23,619 nucleotides of DNA from CAZUXY01 sp964624235 (GTDB lineage Bacteria > Spirochaetota > UBA4802 > UBA5368). The notes below the pieces were generated by a model. That model did not search any database and was not told the origin of the DNA. It saw only the letters and a program-made list of their open reading frames with translations. The number at the start of each line of letters is the position of its first letter. Positions within the stretch are counted from its first letter, which is position 1. The translations under genes and the position numbers were made by a program. Of the stretch, positions 6,971-16,000 are shown piece after piece. Location: contig CAZUXY010000065.1 in assembly GCA_964624235.1 (NCBI GenBank), positions 1-23,619 of the forward strand. The letters run 5' to 3'.

Positions 6971-7924
6971 GTGAAAAGCAGAAGGAATTTTTTAAAAGAC
7001 GCGGCGATAAGCGGGACCGCACTTGCCCTCACGGGGACGGTCGCGGCAGAGATCAAAAGCGCCGAACCAATTAAAAACCGTACGCCCCGGCGCGCGGCGG
7101 TCGTCTGGTACAGCCAGGCGGGCCATACCGGAAGGGTGGGGCGGCTGATCGCCGCGCGGTGGAAAAAGGCGGGCCTGCACGTGGACGCCGCCGACTATCG
7201 TGATTTCGACCCGGCGTGGTTTGCGGAAGCCGACCTGGTGGCGGCAGGATCGCCGGTGTTTTACTACGAGGTCCCCTTGAATTTCAGAAAATGGCTGGCG
7301 AAGATCCCCGCGATCAGAGGGGTCGCGGCGGCGGCCTTTGTGACTTTTGGCGGCGAGGGAGGAAACCAGTACAACACCGTATGCGGGCTGATGGAGCTCC
7401 TTTCGGAAAAGGGCGCCGTCCCCGTGGGCATTCAAACTTTCGGCAACATGTCCACCTTTTCTCCGACCTGGTCGTCGGGGAACACAGCGAGGGTGTTGAA
7501 ATACCGCCACCTCCCCGATGAGAGTACCTATCGTAACATAAGGGCCTATGCTGATCTTGTACTGGGAAGAGTGAAGGAGGGGAAACCGGCGACGGTGAAG
7601 AAAAAATTCGATTTCCGCGAATCCATCAGGGGCGGCGTCTCGATATGGGGCACCAAGCTTTTGATGAGTAATTTCACCATAGACCAGAAGAAGTGCATCA
7701 ACTGCGGCACCTGCGTGGAAAAATGCCCCTCCGGGGCGGTCGACCTGGATAAAAAGAAAATGGATTCACGCAAATGCATCGCCTGCATGGGGTGCGTCAA
7801 CAACTGCCCGGCCGGCGCCGTCAACATGACCTTCTGGGGCAGGCGGATGTACGGCTTCGGAAAGCTTTTGAAAGACAACGGCGTAAGTATCAGGGAGCCG
7901 GAGGAGCTTTCCGCAAAGGCCTGA
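6971..7924 (+). CDS. Tat-signal EFR1-type flavodoxin/2[4Fe-4S] ferredoxin
   Basis: This is a flavodoxin-like domain fused to a bacterial-type ferredoxin (EFR1 family). The first residues hold a twin-arginine signal, SRRNFLKDAAISG, followed by a hydrophobic stretch ending around VAAE. Flavodoxin segment: VVWYSQAGHTGRVG, an FMN phosphate loop. The C-terminal part has two four-cysteine motifs, C242-x2-C-x2-C-x3-C252-P and C269-x2-C-x2-C-x3-C279-P (numbered from GTG 6971). I prefer GTG 6971 because GGAGG lies 6 bases before it and it gives a canonical Tat leader. ATG 6953 in the same frame is possible. If exported, the protein would carry electrons outside the cytoplasm, unlike most EFR1 relatives, which lack leaders. 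It probably partners with the upstream nitroreductase only if one of them changes compartment, so that pairing remains a guess. Confidence 0.85.
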   Translation: MKSRRNFLKDAAISGTALALTGTVAAEIKSAEPIKNRTPRRAAVVWYSQAGHTGRVGRLIAARWKKAGLHVDAADYRDFDPAWFAEADLVAAGSPVFYYEVPLNFRKWLAKIPAIRGVAAAAFVTFGGEGGNQYNTVCGLMELLSEKGAVPVGIQTFGNMSTFSPTWSSGNTARVLKYRHLPDESTYRNIRAYADLVLGRVKEGKPATVKKKFDFRESIRGGVSIWGTKLLMSNFTIDQKKCINCGTCVEKCPSGAVDLDKKKMDSRKCIACMGCVNNCPAGAVNMTFWGRRMYGFGKLLKDNGVSIREPEELSAKA

Positions 7925-7935
7925 GTTCTTTCCAG

Positions 7936-7959
7936 GGTGCTGGGTTTACGCTCAGCACC
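7936..7959 (+). terminator. Hairpin after the flavodoxin/ferredoxin gene
   Basis: GGTGCTG (7936-7942) pairs perfectly with CAGCACC (7953-7959) around a 10-base loop, 11 bases after the stop codon. The following sequence is only mildly T-rich, so termination may be weak. The position at the end of the operon supports the call. Confidence 0.45.
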
Positions 7960-8036
7960 TCCCGTTGTCATATATGGACGCGGATACATAATGGTTTCTG
8001 CACAACCCCATCCGAACATGCTTCCCAGGCTTTTCT

Positions 8037-8097
8037 GATGCATATGCATCCCCCAAATCAACTTTTCCTTGACTTCCACCCTGTTTTCGTGTAAGAA
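8037..8097 (+). promoter_or_regulatory. Promoter region of the outer-membrane protein gene
   Basis: GATGCATATGCATC (8037-8050) is a perfect 14-bp palindrome. TTGACT (8069-8074) and a weak TAAGAA -10 (8092-8097) with a 17-base spacer form a candidate promoter just downstream, with 31 bases to the start codon. The palindrome lies where an activator or UP-type factor could bind. Confidence 0.4.
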
Positions 8098-8128
8098 TCT
8101 GTGCCATCCCACTATAGGAGAATCCATA

Positions 8129-9055
8129 ATGAAGCGTATGCTCCTCCTTTGCATGCTGCCGGCGATTATGCTCTGCCCGTTACCAGGTTTTGCCCGGGAC
8201 GGTCTTTCGGTGTCTTTCGGCGCGGCCTACAACACCGACGGGGCCAACATGAACGATTTCATCGAACGGCAGGGTGTGGATTCCAACAACGAAACATTGG
8301 CTATGTATGCTAAATCAATACTGCAGCAAGTCATTGTTCCTCAGAAGCAATTGAGACGATGGAGCCAGCAGGATCATCCGGATGGTAATGTCGGCATACC
8401 CATAACCGACCTCGAGGTCGACGGTGGTATGAAGGGCATTAATATCGGGGCCTATCTTCGGTATGATTTTTCAAAGAAATTTTTCGTACGATCGGGATTA
8501 GAATACGAGGTTCGGCTACATGGAGGCAGTAGTTCCTGGAAATTTCAAAATATAATCGGCATTATTTCAATTCCTTCCTCTGGTCAGGGTCCAAGCAATG
8601 GAACGGACGTATCCCAGGAATTCCGCTACCAGTACATGATGATCCCGCTGACGATAGGGATCAACCTGCCCGTCCAGTTCAAGCGCGGGTATAATTTCAA
8701 TGTCTACATGGGGGGTGGTCTTTCCTATTACAACGGTGGGTGGAGTCTGGACTTTAAAGCCCCGAGTTATTACATTATTGGTCGAGTTGATTCCATTAAT
8801 GAAGAACTGGAGTTCGCCACGGAGGGAATGGGACTCAACTGGGTAGCCGGCGCCGATGTGATGCTGACTAAAAACCTGGCGCTTTTTATCGAGTTCAATG
8901 GTTTTTACATGGAGAAACAGTACGTATCGTACAGTGTAAAGAGCTATCCTTTGAAGGAAGGGCTGTTCGGTGCATACACTAATCAGGACCTGGAACTGCC
9001 GGTGGACCTCAGTTATACCCTTATCAGGGTGGGAGTTACCTATAAGCTTTTGTAA
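8129..9055 (+). CDS. Outer-membrane beta-barrel protein
   Basis: This 308-residue exported protein has a signal peptide (MKRMLLLCMLPAIMLCPLPG) with probable cleavage after GFA. The mature part shows alternating hydrophobic strands with aromatic girdles (FFVRSGLEYEVRL, FNVYMGGGLSYYNGG, LALFIEFNGFYME) and ends in LIRVGVTYKLL, a typical barrel C-terminal strand. This fits the OmpA-like/porin-like 'outer membrane beta-barrel' group (PF13505/PF13568 type) of 8-12 strands. The ATG at 8129 has TAGGAGAA before it. The frame opens 60 bases earlier at 8069, but that part overlaps the candidate promoter. Its role is unknown. It may be a small pore or structural protein. Confidence 0.8.
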   Translation: MKRMLLLCMLPAIMLCPLPGFARDGLSVSFGAAYNTDGANMNDFIERQGVDSNNETLAMYAKSILQQVIVPQKQLRRWSQQDHPDGNVGIPITDLEVDGGMKGINIGAYLRYDFSKKFFVRSGLEYEVRLHGGSSSWKFQNIIGIISIPSSGQGPSNGTDVSQEFRYQYMMIPLTIGINLPVQFKRGYNFNVYMGGGLSYYNGGWSLDFKAPSYYIIGRVDSINEELEFATEGMGLNWVAGADVMLTKNLALFIEFNGFYMEKQYVSYSVKSYPLKEGLFGAYTNQDLELPVDLSYTLIRVGVTYKLL

Positions 9056-9111
9056 ACACCAATTCATGACGGCATAAAGACCGCTTCAGCCGGCGGAACA
9101 GGTTGTTTTCC

Positions 9112-9579
9112 ATGAAACTCCTCGTCGTTTCCGATTCCCACGGCAACACCGTGCTGCTTCAGCGCATCGTGGACCGCGAAAAACCCTATGACTGCCTTGT
9201 ACACTGTGGCGACGGTGTGAATGATCTGATGCACGTGAGCCTGCCTGCCGGCGCGGCGGTAATCACCGTGGCCGGCAATATCGACCGCGCGCGGGGAATC
9301 CGGGGGGAGATCAGGGAGTTCATTACCGTCGGGGAGCGCCGCGTCATGGTGACTCACGGCGACCATCAGGGGGCCCATCACAATTACGACGGACTCATCG
9401 ACGAAGGCACACGGTACCGGTGCGACCTGGTGCTCTTCGGACATACCCACCTGCCGTATCGTTCCTCGGGAAATCCCCTCCTCTTCAATCCGGGCGCGGC
9501 CCAGCGGGGCCTTTACGGTATAGTGATTTTTAATGGAAAGATGGTGTGCGCGCACCGGCGCTGCTTACTTGACGGGTGA
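9112..9579 (+). CDS. YfcE/MJ0936-type metallophosphoesterase
   Basis: This 155-residue cytoplasmic enzyme has the five calcineurin-like metal motifs in order: SDSHGN near the N-terminus, HCGDG, AGNID, THGD and FGHTH, which coordinate two metal ions for phosphodiester hydrolysis. The length is that of the YfcE family. In E. coli, YfcE hydrolyses model phosphodiesters, and its natural substrate is not settled. The start ATG 9112 gives the family N-terminus MKLLVVSDSHGN. The weak TTG at 9103 is unlikely. It converges with the HD-GYP gene, whose stop is 7 bases away. Confidence 0.88.
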   Translation: MKLLVVSDSHGNTVLLQRIVDREKPYDCLVHCGDGVNDLMHVSLPAGAAVITVAGNIDRARGIRGEIREFITVGERRVMVTHGDHQGAHHNYDGLIDEGTRYRCDLVLFGHTHLPYRSSGNPLLFNPGAAQRGLYGIVIFNGKMVCAHRRCLLDG

Positions 9580-9585
9580 GGAGGA

Positions 9586-12054
9586 TCAGTTCAGGTTGTC
9601 CCGCGAGAGTGTGCTGATCTCCTGTTCCCTGTTGAGAAACGCCCTGACCACGGTTTCGTCGAAGTGCGAGTTGGCGCTCCTGGTGATGATGTCCACCGCG
9701 ACCTCGTGGGCATAAGGTTCCTTGTAGGGCCGCTTGCTGATGAGGGCGTCGTACACGTCCGACACGGCGACGATCCTGGCGGAAAGGGGTATGCTGCTGC
9801 CCGACAGGCCCTGCGGGTAGCCGCTGCCGTCCCAGCGCTCATGGTGGAAATAGGCTATCTCCTTGCCCAGGTTCAGGTACGACCGTCCTTTCACCTTCTT
9901 CTCGGCCTCGGCGATGGTGTCGCCCCCGATCACCGAATGCTTCTTGATGATCTCGAATTCATCGGTGTTCAGGCGCGCGGGCTTATGCAAAATTGAGTCG
10001 GGGATCCCCACCTTACCTATGTCGTGCAGGGGACAGGAATTTACCAGGTCGGTGATGTACTCCTCGGTGATGTAGTCACGGTATTCGGTGAAATCAGCCA
10101 GTTCGCGGGCCAGGGTTTCGGTGTACTTCATTATGCGCTCCAGGTGCAGGCCCGTCTCTATGTCGCGGTACTCTGCCAGCTTTGCCAGCGAGACGATGGT
10201 GATGAGCTGGGCCTGTTGCAGACGGAAAGAAAGCTCCCTCCATTTTTCCTCGAGCCGTATCTTGGCCGTGTTGTCGAAGAAGAAGGCGATCACGGCGATG
10301 GGCTTTCCCGCCTCGTCCTTCATGGCGGACTCCACGTACATGATGTCCACCGCCATACCGTCTTTTTTGCGGAACTTCAGCTCGCGTCCGTTGTGTCCGG
10401 CGGAGGAAATCTTCTTCTTGAGGAACTCCCCGCTTCCGGGGGGACTCTCGGTGATGATGAACTTACGTATGTCCCGGTCGATCATCTCACCCGAACTGTA
10501 GCCCAGAATGTTCTGCGCGCCGCGGTTCCAGCTGGTGACATTGCCCGCCAGGTCAGTGGTGATGATGCCGATGGCGTCATTCTGCAAAATTTTTTCCTGG
10601 AATGCGGAAAGGTTGCCCACCAGGTGTTCCAGGTTCTTCCTCTGGGTGATGTCACGCGCCACGATCTGAAACCCCTTAAATTCCTCGGCAACCGGGTTTA
10701 TCACCATTTCGGTCCAGAGCCGCTTTTTCCCCGGCACCTTCATCTCCATCTCCAGCGGCTCAATGGGCGTGTTGTTGTCCAAACCGGTGGAGATTATCTC
10801 CCTGATCCTGTTTTTATAACTGTTATTGAAGAAATTGAATATATTGAGTTCCCTGCGCCCCGGGCGAGATATGCCGGTAAGCTCGTAGAAAATGGGGTTG
10901 GAGTATTTGATCTTACCGTCGCATGAACACAAAATAATCATGTCCCTGGAACGCTCCACCAGGTTGCGGTACTTGAGCTCTGAGCGCAGCAGTTTTTCCG
11001 AGTTGCGCTGCCGCATTATCTCCACTGCCGCCGAACTAGAGAGAAAACTGAAAAACTCGAAGTTCTGCTCAAGCGTCTCGGTGGCGGCGGTAACAACGAT
11101 GGTCCCGACGTTGATCTCCTTGGTCTTCAGCGGGAATATGACCAGCGACTGGCCCTGAAAGAGGTATGCCGCTTCGGCGATCTCGTGGTCGTAGTTGTGG
11201 TTAAAACATTCCTTGAAAAAGTTGTAAATTTCGGTATCGCCGCGGTAAAATACCGGTTTTCCCACCAGGGAGGTATGTACCAGCGGGTTCCCGGGACTGG
11301 AATCGATACCTACGTGCAGGTCCATGATGCTGCGTATACGGAACAGTCTGTTCAGCCGGTTCACCAGTTCCAGCGGATAAACCCTGGCCAGGCGCATTCT
11401 TTCATTATCGAAAAGGGCGAAAGCGATGGTCCCCGCTCCCAGTTCCCTGAAGCCGCCGGTAATCTTGTCCATGCTCTCTTCGATGTTGTGGGCGCCCTTT
11501 ATTTCATACACGGTGTTGATGATCACGGTCAGCTTTTTTTCCTTCTCCCGCTGCTCTTCCAGTCGCTGGTGTATGGCTTTTTCAAGCTCCCGGTTGTCCC
11601 GTTCCAGCTGCGATTCCGCCGCGATATGTTCGGTTATGTCCTCGAAGGTCTGTATCACCGCCGTTATTTCGCCTTTGGCCGAGTATACCGGCAGGGTCTG
11701 CCGGCGGCAGTGGACATCCCTGCCGTCCCTGACCGTCCTTTCCTCGGCGGACATTTCCTTCCCTGAGATGAAGGTGGTACGTACCATGCATTCGGGGCAG
11801 GGGGTCTCCCGGGGGTCGAAGGGGATCACTTTATAGCAGAAGGAGTTTTTTTCTTCACCATAACGGGGATAAAGCGACCTGAACATCCTGTTGGCGTCCA
11901 GGATGCGAAAGTTCTGATCCACCACCATCGTGGCGACAGGGGTCACGTCGAAAACCGACTGGTAAAAGGAATCACCCGGCCGGATATCGGTTCCCCGGTC
12001 ATTCGCGCGTTCGGTATGTTTTTTGGCGGAATATGGTTCTTTCGGTTCTTTCAT
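9586..12054 (-). CDS. PAS-GAF-PAS-PAS-HD-GYP cyclic-di-GMP phosphodiesterase
   Basis: This is an 822-residue cytoplasmic sensor-effector. PAS1 spans about 30-145 and has C73, C86 and C89 in a CYK...TPCPEC arrangement. A coiled coil follows (about 145-185), then a GAF domain (about 190-345), PAS2 (about 365-480) and PAS3 (about 490-605). The HD-GYP domain (about 620-805) has HDIGKVGIPD with H677-D678, and HHERWDGSGYP at 737-747. These are the metal and GYP motifs of active c-di-GMP hydrolases that linearise c-di-GMP to pGpG or GMP. No transmembrane segment is seen. Sensory input could be redox, gas or small ligands through the PAS/GAF part. No ribosome-binding site is obvious before the ATG, and no diguanylate cyclase is nearby. 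Confidence 0.9.
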   Translation of the reverse strand: MKEPKEPYSAKKHTERANDRGTDIRPGDSFYQSVFDVTPVATMVVDQNFRILDANRMFRSLYPRYGEEKNSFCYKVIPFDPRETPCPECMVRTTFISGKEMSAEERTVRDGRDVHCRRQTLPVYSAKGEITAVIQTFEDITEHIAAESQLERDNRELEKAIHQRLEEQREKEKKLTVIINTVYEIKGAHNIEESMDKITGGFRELGAGTIAFALFDNERMRLARVYPLELVNRLNRLFRIRSIMDLHVGIDSSPGNPLVHTSLVGKPVFYRGDTEIYNFFKECFNHNYDHEIAEAAYLFQGQSLVIFPLKTKEINVGTIVVTAATETLEQNFEFFSFLSSSAAVEIMRQRNSEKLLRSELKYRNLVERSRDMIILCSCDGKIKYSNPIFYELTGISRPGRRELNIFNFFNNSYKNRIREIISTGLDNNTPIEPLEMEMKVPGKKRLWTEMVINPVAEEFKGFQIVARDITQRKNLEHLVGNLSAFQEKILQNDAIGIITTDLAGNVTSWNRGAQNILGYSSGEMIDRDIRKFIITESPPGSGEFLKKKISSAGHNGRELKFRKKDGMAVDIMYVESAMKDEAGKPIAVIAFFFDNTAKIRLEEKWRELSFRLQQAQLITIVSLAKLAEYRDIETGLHLERIMKYTETLARELADFTEYRDYITEEYITDLVNSCPLHDIGKVGIPDSILHKPARLNTDEFEIIKKHSVIGGDTIAEAEKKVKGRSYLNLGKEIAYFHHERWDGSGYPQGLSGSSIPLSARIVAVSDVYDALISKRPYKEPYAHEVAVDIITRSANSHFDETVVRAFLNREQEISTLSRDNLN

Positions 12055-12389
12055 AGAATGCCGGAAAAGCCCTGCCGTGGGAAACAGCCCCGGAAATATG
12101 TTTTCCGCGACCGTCTCCGGTTTAAATTTAATGCACGGTAACTGATCTGTTCCCGATCTCGGGTTGATTAAAGGACGCCTTTCCTGCTATTATTATCGGA
12201 TACACGGGCCTATTTGAGGATAAAAATTGTCACCGCATGCGTACTCACCAGGCACTTCCCTGATTTTATGGGTACCGGTGCAATAACGATACAAACCGGC
12301 CCGCGGGGTTTTCCGGGAACCCATGACAGGATAGGATTTGTGTTGATAACGAATAGTGTATGGAGGAATTGGGGGACGTTTACACCCGC
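12055..12389. other. Non-coding stretch between the HD-GYP and 62-aa genes
   Basis: These 335 bases lie upstream of the HD-GYP gene and downstream of the 62-residue gene, both on the minus strand. I see GGGTT-N7-AACCC at 12306-12322 as the only notable hairpin. I see no confident promoter and no credible reading frame. It must hold the HD-GYP promoter. Confidence 0.4.
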
Positions 12390-12578
12390 TTACACCGAAT
12401 AGGAGGGTTCTTTCTTTACCAGTATTTCCTTGATCTTGGATTCACCGGCCGAGAAATAGATTATGTGGGACTCAAGGATCTTGTACTCGCTCATCAACTG
12501 GACGAAATCCTCGTCCAGCTGATGGTCCAGGAGATCGATTTCGCTGACCCGCGACTTGCCGATAAATATAGTTTTCAT
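12390..12578 (-). CDS. Small hypothetical protein (62 aa)
   Basis: I do not recognise the family. The frame has a plausible ribosome-binding site (AGGA, 7 bases before the ATG). Its third codon positions are G/C-rich like those of neighbouring genes. It has acidic helices (EIDLLDHQLDEDFVQLM) and then a short strand-helix (HIIYFSAGESKIKEIL), so it would be a soluble, mostly helical peptide with no signal or membrane segment. It sits alone between the HD-GYP gene and the carB leader. A spurious frame is possible because of its length. Confidence 0.6.
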   Translation of the reverse strand: MKTIFIGKSRVSEIDLLDHQLDEDFVQLMSEYKILESHIIYFSAGESKIKEILVKKEPSYSV

Positions 12579-13056
12579 AGGGTGTCCTGGCCGCCGTTTG
12601 TATTTTTTAAATGTGTAAGGGGAGGAAGGCTGGTAAACCTTGGGATGAATAATCCGAAAACGATGTTCAGGTATGCCTTCGCACGTACCATAAATACATG
12701 ATAGGTTATGAGTGCGTTTTTGTCTACTCTTTTAAGTGAATTTTTCACATGATTTATCCGGGCGGAAGGTCAGTGTGCCGTAATGCATGGTGTCCATCGC
12801 CGATACCGGTATTTTCGTGTTCATCTGTAGATAAAGGCGTATACGTCAAGGCGTACATGTCACCGCGGGTGTGCACGGAAGAATGCGGTGTGCAATCGCG
12901 GGCGGTCTATGGTCGAATGGATAGTACACCATCTCGTTATTTAACACATTTGTAATCAGTGAGAACGGTTTTGCTTTGATTTTTTCCGTGGATTTTTGTA
13001 TTTGACGTATGATCCCTCGTTCGAAAAAGTTCCATAAATTCAGTCAGAGGATATAC
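12579..13056. other. Long upstream region of carB
   Basis: These 478 bases carry no credible gene. I see a 10-bp palindrome ATACCGGTAT (12803-12812) and two tandem copies of a 14-base unit (12834-12861). A possible TTGACG -35 lies at 13002-13007 without a good -10. The translated frame through 12749-12955 has poor codon bias. There is no visible PyrR-binding loop, attenuator or other known riboswitch. A GAGG ribosome-binding site precedes the carB ATG. Confidence 0.5.
12834..12861. repeat. Tandem 14-base repeat upstream of carB
   Basis: AAGGCGTATACGTC (12834-12847) is followed directly by AAGGCGTACATGTC (12848-12861), with 12 of 14 bases identical. Head-to-tail sites of 14 bases could be a binding array for a regulator, or chance. 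Confidence 0.35.
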
Positions 13057-16000
13057 ATGCCCAGAAGGGACGATATAAGGAAAATACTCATCATCGGCTC
13101 GGGTCCCATCGTGATCGGTCAGGCCTGCGAGTTCGATTATTCGGGTTCACAGGCCTGCAAGGCCCTCAGGGAGGAGGGGTACAGCGTGGTCCTGATAAAC
13201 TCGAATCCCGCTACCATCATGACCGATCCGGAGCTGGCGGACCGTACCTATATCGAGCCCATCACTCCCGACGTGGTGGAAAAAATCATCGCCCGCGAGA
13301 GGCCCGACGCCGTGCTTCCCACGGTGGGCGGCCAGACGGCGCTGAATGTTTCACTGCGCCTGCATGAAACAGGGGTGCTTGAAAAATACGGCGTCTCCCT
13401 GATCGGCGCGGGCATAGATTCCATCCGCAAGGCCGAGGACCGCGATCTGTTCAAGAAGTCCATGGTGAAGATCGGCCTCGAAGTGCCCGACTCGGGGCTG
13501 GCATCCTCGGTGGAAGAGGCCGCGGAGGTGCTGGACCGCATCAAACTCCCTATCATCATCCGACCCGCTTTCACCCTGGGCGGCACAGGCGGTAATATCG
13601 TCTACAACCGTGAAGACTTCGTCGACCTGGTGCGCAGGGGCCTGGACGATTCCCCCATACGACAGGTCCTGCTCGAAGAGTCGGTAATCGGGTGGAAGGA
13701 ATTTGAACTGGAGGTGATGCGGGACACCAGGGACAACGTGGTGATCGTGTGCTCCATAGAAAACTTCGATCCCATGGGCATACATACCGGCGACTCCATC
13801 ACCGTGGCGCCTCAGCAGACCCTGACGGACCGGGAGTATCAGCGACTCAGGGACATGGCCATCGAAATAATAAGGGAAATCGGCGTCGATACGGGGGGGT
13901 CCAATATACAGTTCGCCGTGAACCCGGCCGACGGCAGGGTGATGGTGATAGAGATGAACCCGCGGGTAAGCCGCAGTTCGGCGCTGGCCTCGAAGGCGAC
14001 CGGTTTCCCCATCGCCAAAATAGCCGCCAAACTGGCCGTGGGCCTTACCCTGGATGAAATATCCAACGATATTACCAGGGAAACACCCGCATGTTTCGAA
14101 CCCACCATCGATTACGTCGTGGTAAAAATCCCGCGGTGGGCCTTCGAGAAATTCGAGGGCGCCGACCGGCGGCTGGGTACGCAGATGAAGTCAGTGGGCG
14201 AGGCCATGGCCATAGGACGCACCTTCAAGGAGGCGCTGCAGAAGGCGGTACGCTCCCTGGAAATCGACCGGTACGGTTTCGGTTCCGACGGAGACTTCAG
14301 GCTGGACGACGCGATGAAGGGGCTCGGCGCTCGGATAGAAACCGATACCCTGGAAAAAGGGCTGATCAACGCAGGCGAAGACCGGCTTTTCTACATAGAA
14401 CGGGCGTTCAGGGCGGGCTGGAGCGTGGAACGGATACACCAGCTGACCTCCATCGACCCGTGGTTTCTGGGGCAGCTGGGTGAAATTATAGATGCGAAGA
14501 AAATCTTTACCGAGACATGCGGGGAACACGGCATGAACCCCGTAAACCTCAGGAAAATGAAAGAAACGGGATTTTCGGACCGGCAGATCGGGTATCTACT
14601 GAATGCAGATGAGATCGAACGGCTCCATGCCCTGGGCGTACCCCATAACAGGGAAGTCGCGCTGGCCCTGAAAAAGCAGGAAAAAGAGGTCAGGGACTAC
14701 CGTTACCGCCACGACATCCTTCCAGGTTTCAGACTGGTGGATACCTGCGGCGGAGAGTTTGAGGCCTACACGCCGTATTATTACTCCTCTTATGATGAGG
14801 AGGACGAAACCAGGGATTCTGACAGAAAAAAGATTATGATCCTGGGGGGAGGGCCCAACCGTATCGGCCAGGGGATCGAGTTTGACTACTGCTGCTGCCA
14901 TGCCTCGTTCTCGCTGAGGGAAGAGGGGATCGAGTCTATAATGGTAAACTCGAACCCCGAGACCGTATCGACCGATTACGATACCTCGGACCGCCTCTAT
15001 TTCGAGCCTCTCACCCTGGAAGATATACTGCACATCTACCGCCGCGAAAAACCTGACGGCGTCATAGTGCAGTTCGGCGGTCAGACGCCCCTGCGGCTGG
15101 CGAAACTGCTCGAGGAGAACGGCGTGGTTATAGCCGGGACCTCTCCCGACTCGATAGACCGCGCCGAAGACCGTGAACGCTTTGCGGAGGTGGTGAGAAA
15201 GCTTAACCTGCGCCAGCCTGACAACGGCATCGCCTTCAACGAGGATGATGCGCTGCGTATCGCCGGCGAGATTGGATATCCCGTTCTGGTGCGCCCCTCG
15301 TATGTCCTGGGCGGAAGGGCCATGAGCATTATATACGATGAGCCGAGCCTTGCGGAGTACATCGCCACCGCGGTGCAGCTTTCGCCTGAACACCCCATAC
15401 TGGTGGACGATTACATTGAAGAGGCCGTCGAGGTCGACGTGGACGCCCTGTGCGACGGAAAGCACATCTATATCGGCGCGATCATGGAGCACATAGAACA
15501 GGCCGGTGTGCATTCGGGTGATTCCGCCTGCATTATACCGCCGCTGGCCATAAACCGGCTTATGATGGAAGAGATCAAACAGGCCGTCGAGGCCCTGGCC
15601 CTGGAGCTGAAGGTGGTAGGCCTCATCAATATCCAGTTCGCCATCAGGGATAACCTGCTGTACGTGCTCGAGGTGAACCCCCGCGCCTCACGTACCGTGC
15701 CGTTCGTCTCAAAGGCGACAGGGGTCCCCCTGGCCAAAGCAGCGGTCAAACTGATGCTGGGTAAAACCCTTGCCGAACTGGGACTGGTCAGCATGAAAGA
15801 TACCCCTTACATAAGCGTGAAGGAGGCGGTACTGCCCTTCAGCAAGTTCCCCGGCGTCGACACCATCCTGACCCCGGAAATGAAGTCCACCGGCGAGGTG
15901 ATGGGAATAGCGACGCACTTCGGAGAGGCCTTTTACAAGGCAGAACTGGCCGCCGGCGACCCTCTGCCCATGGAGGGAACCATTTTTTTGAGCATAAACG

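Noticed and set aside
10024..10926. Plus-strand open frame of about 300 codons inside the HD-GYP gene
   Set aside because: Antisense to a clear multi-domain protein; no ribosome-binding site and no family resemblance.
12214..12402. Open frame of 62 codons between the HD-GYP and 62-aa genes
   Set aside because: Overlaps the better supported minus-strand gene at its end; no ribosome-binding site and atypical composition.
12749..12955. Open frame of 68 codons upstream of carB
   Set aside because: Poor codon bias, many cysteines and serines, no ribosome-binding site.
14596..15513. Minus-strand open frame of about 305 codons inside carB
   Set aside because: Antisense to conserved CarB codons; no recognisable motifs.
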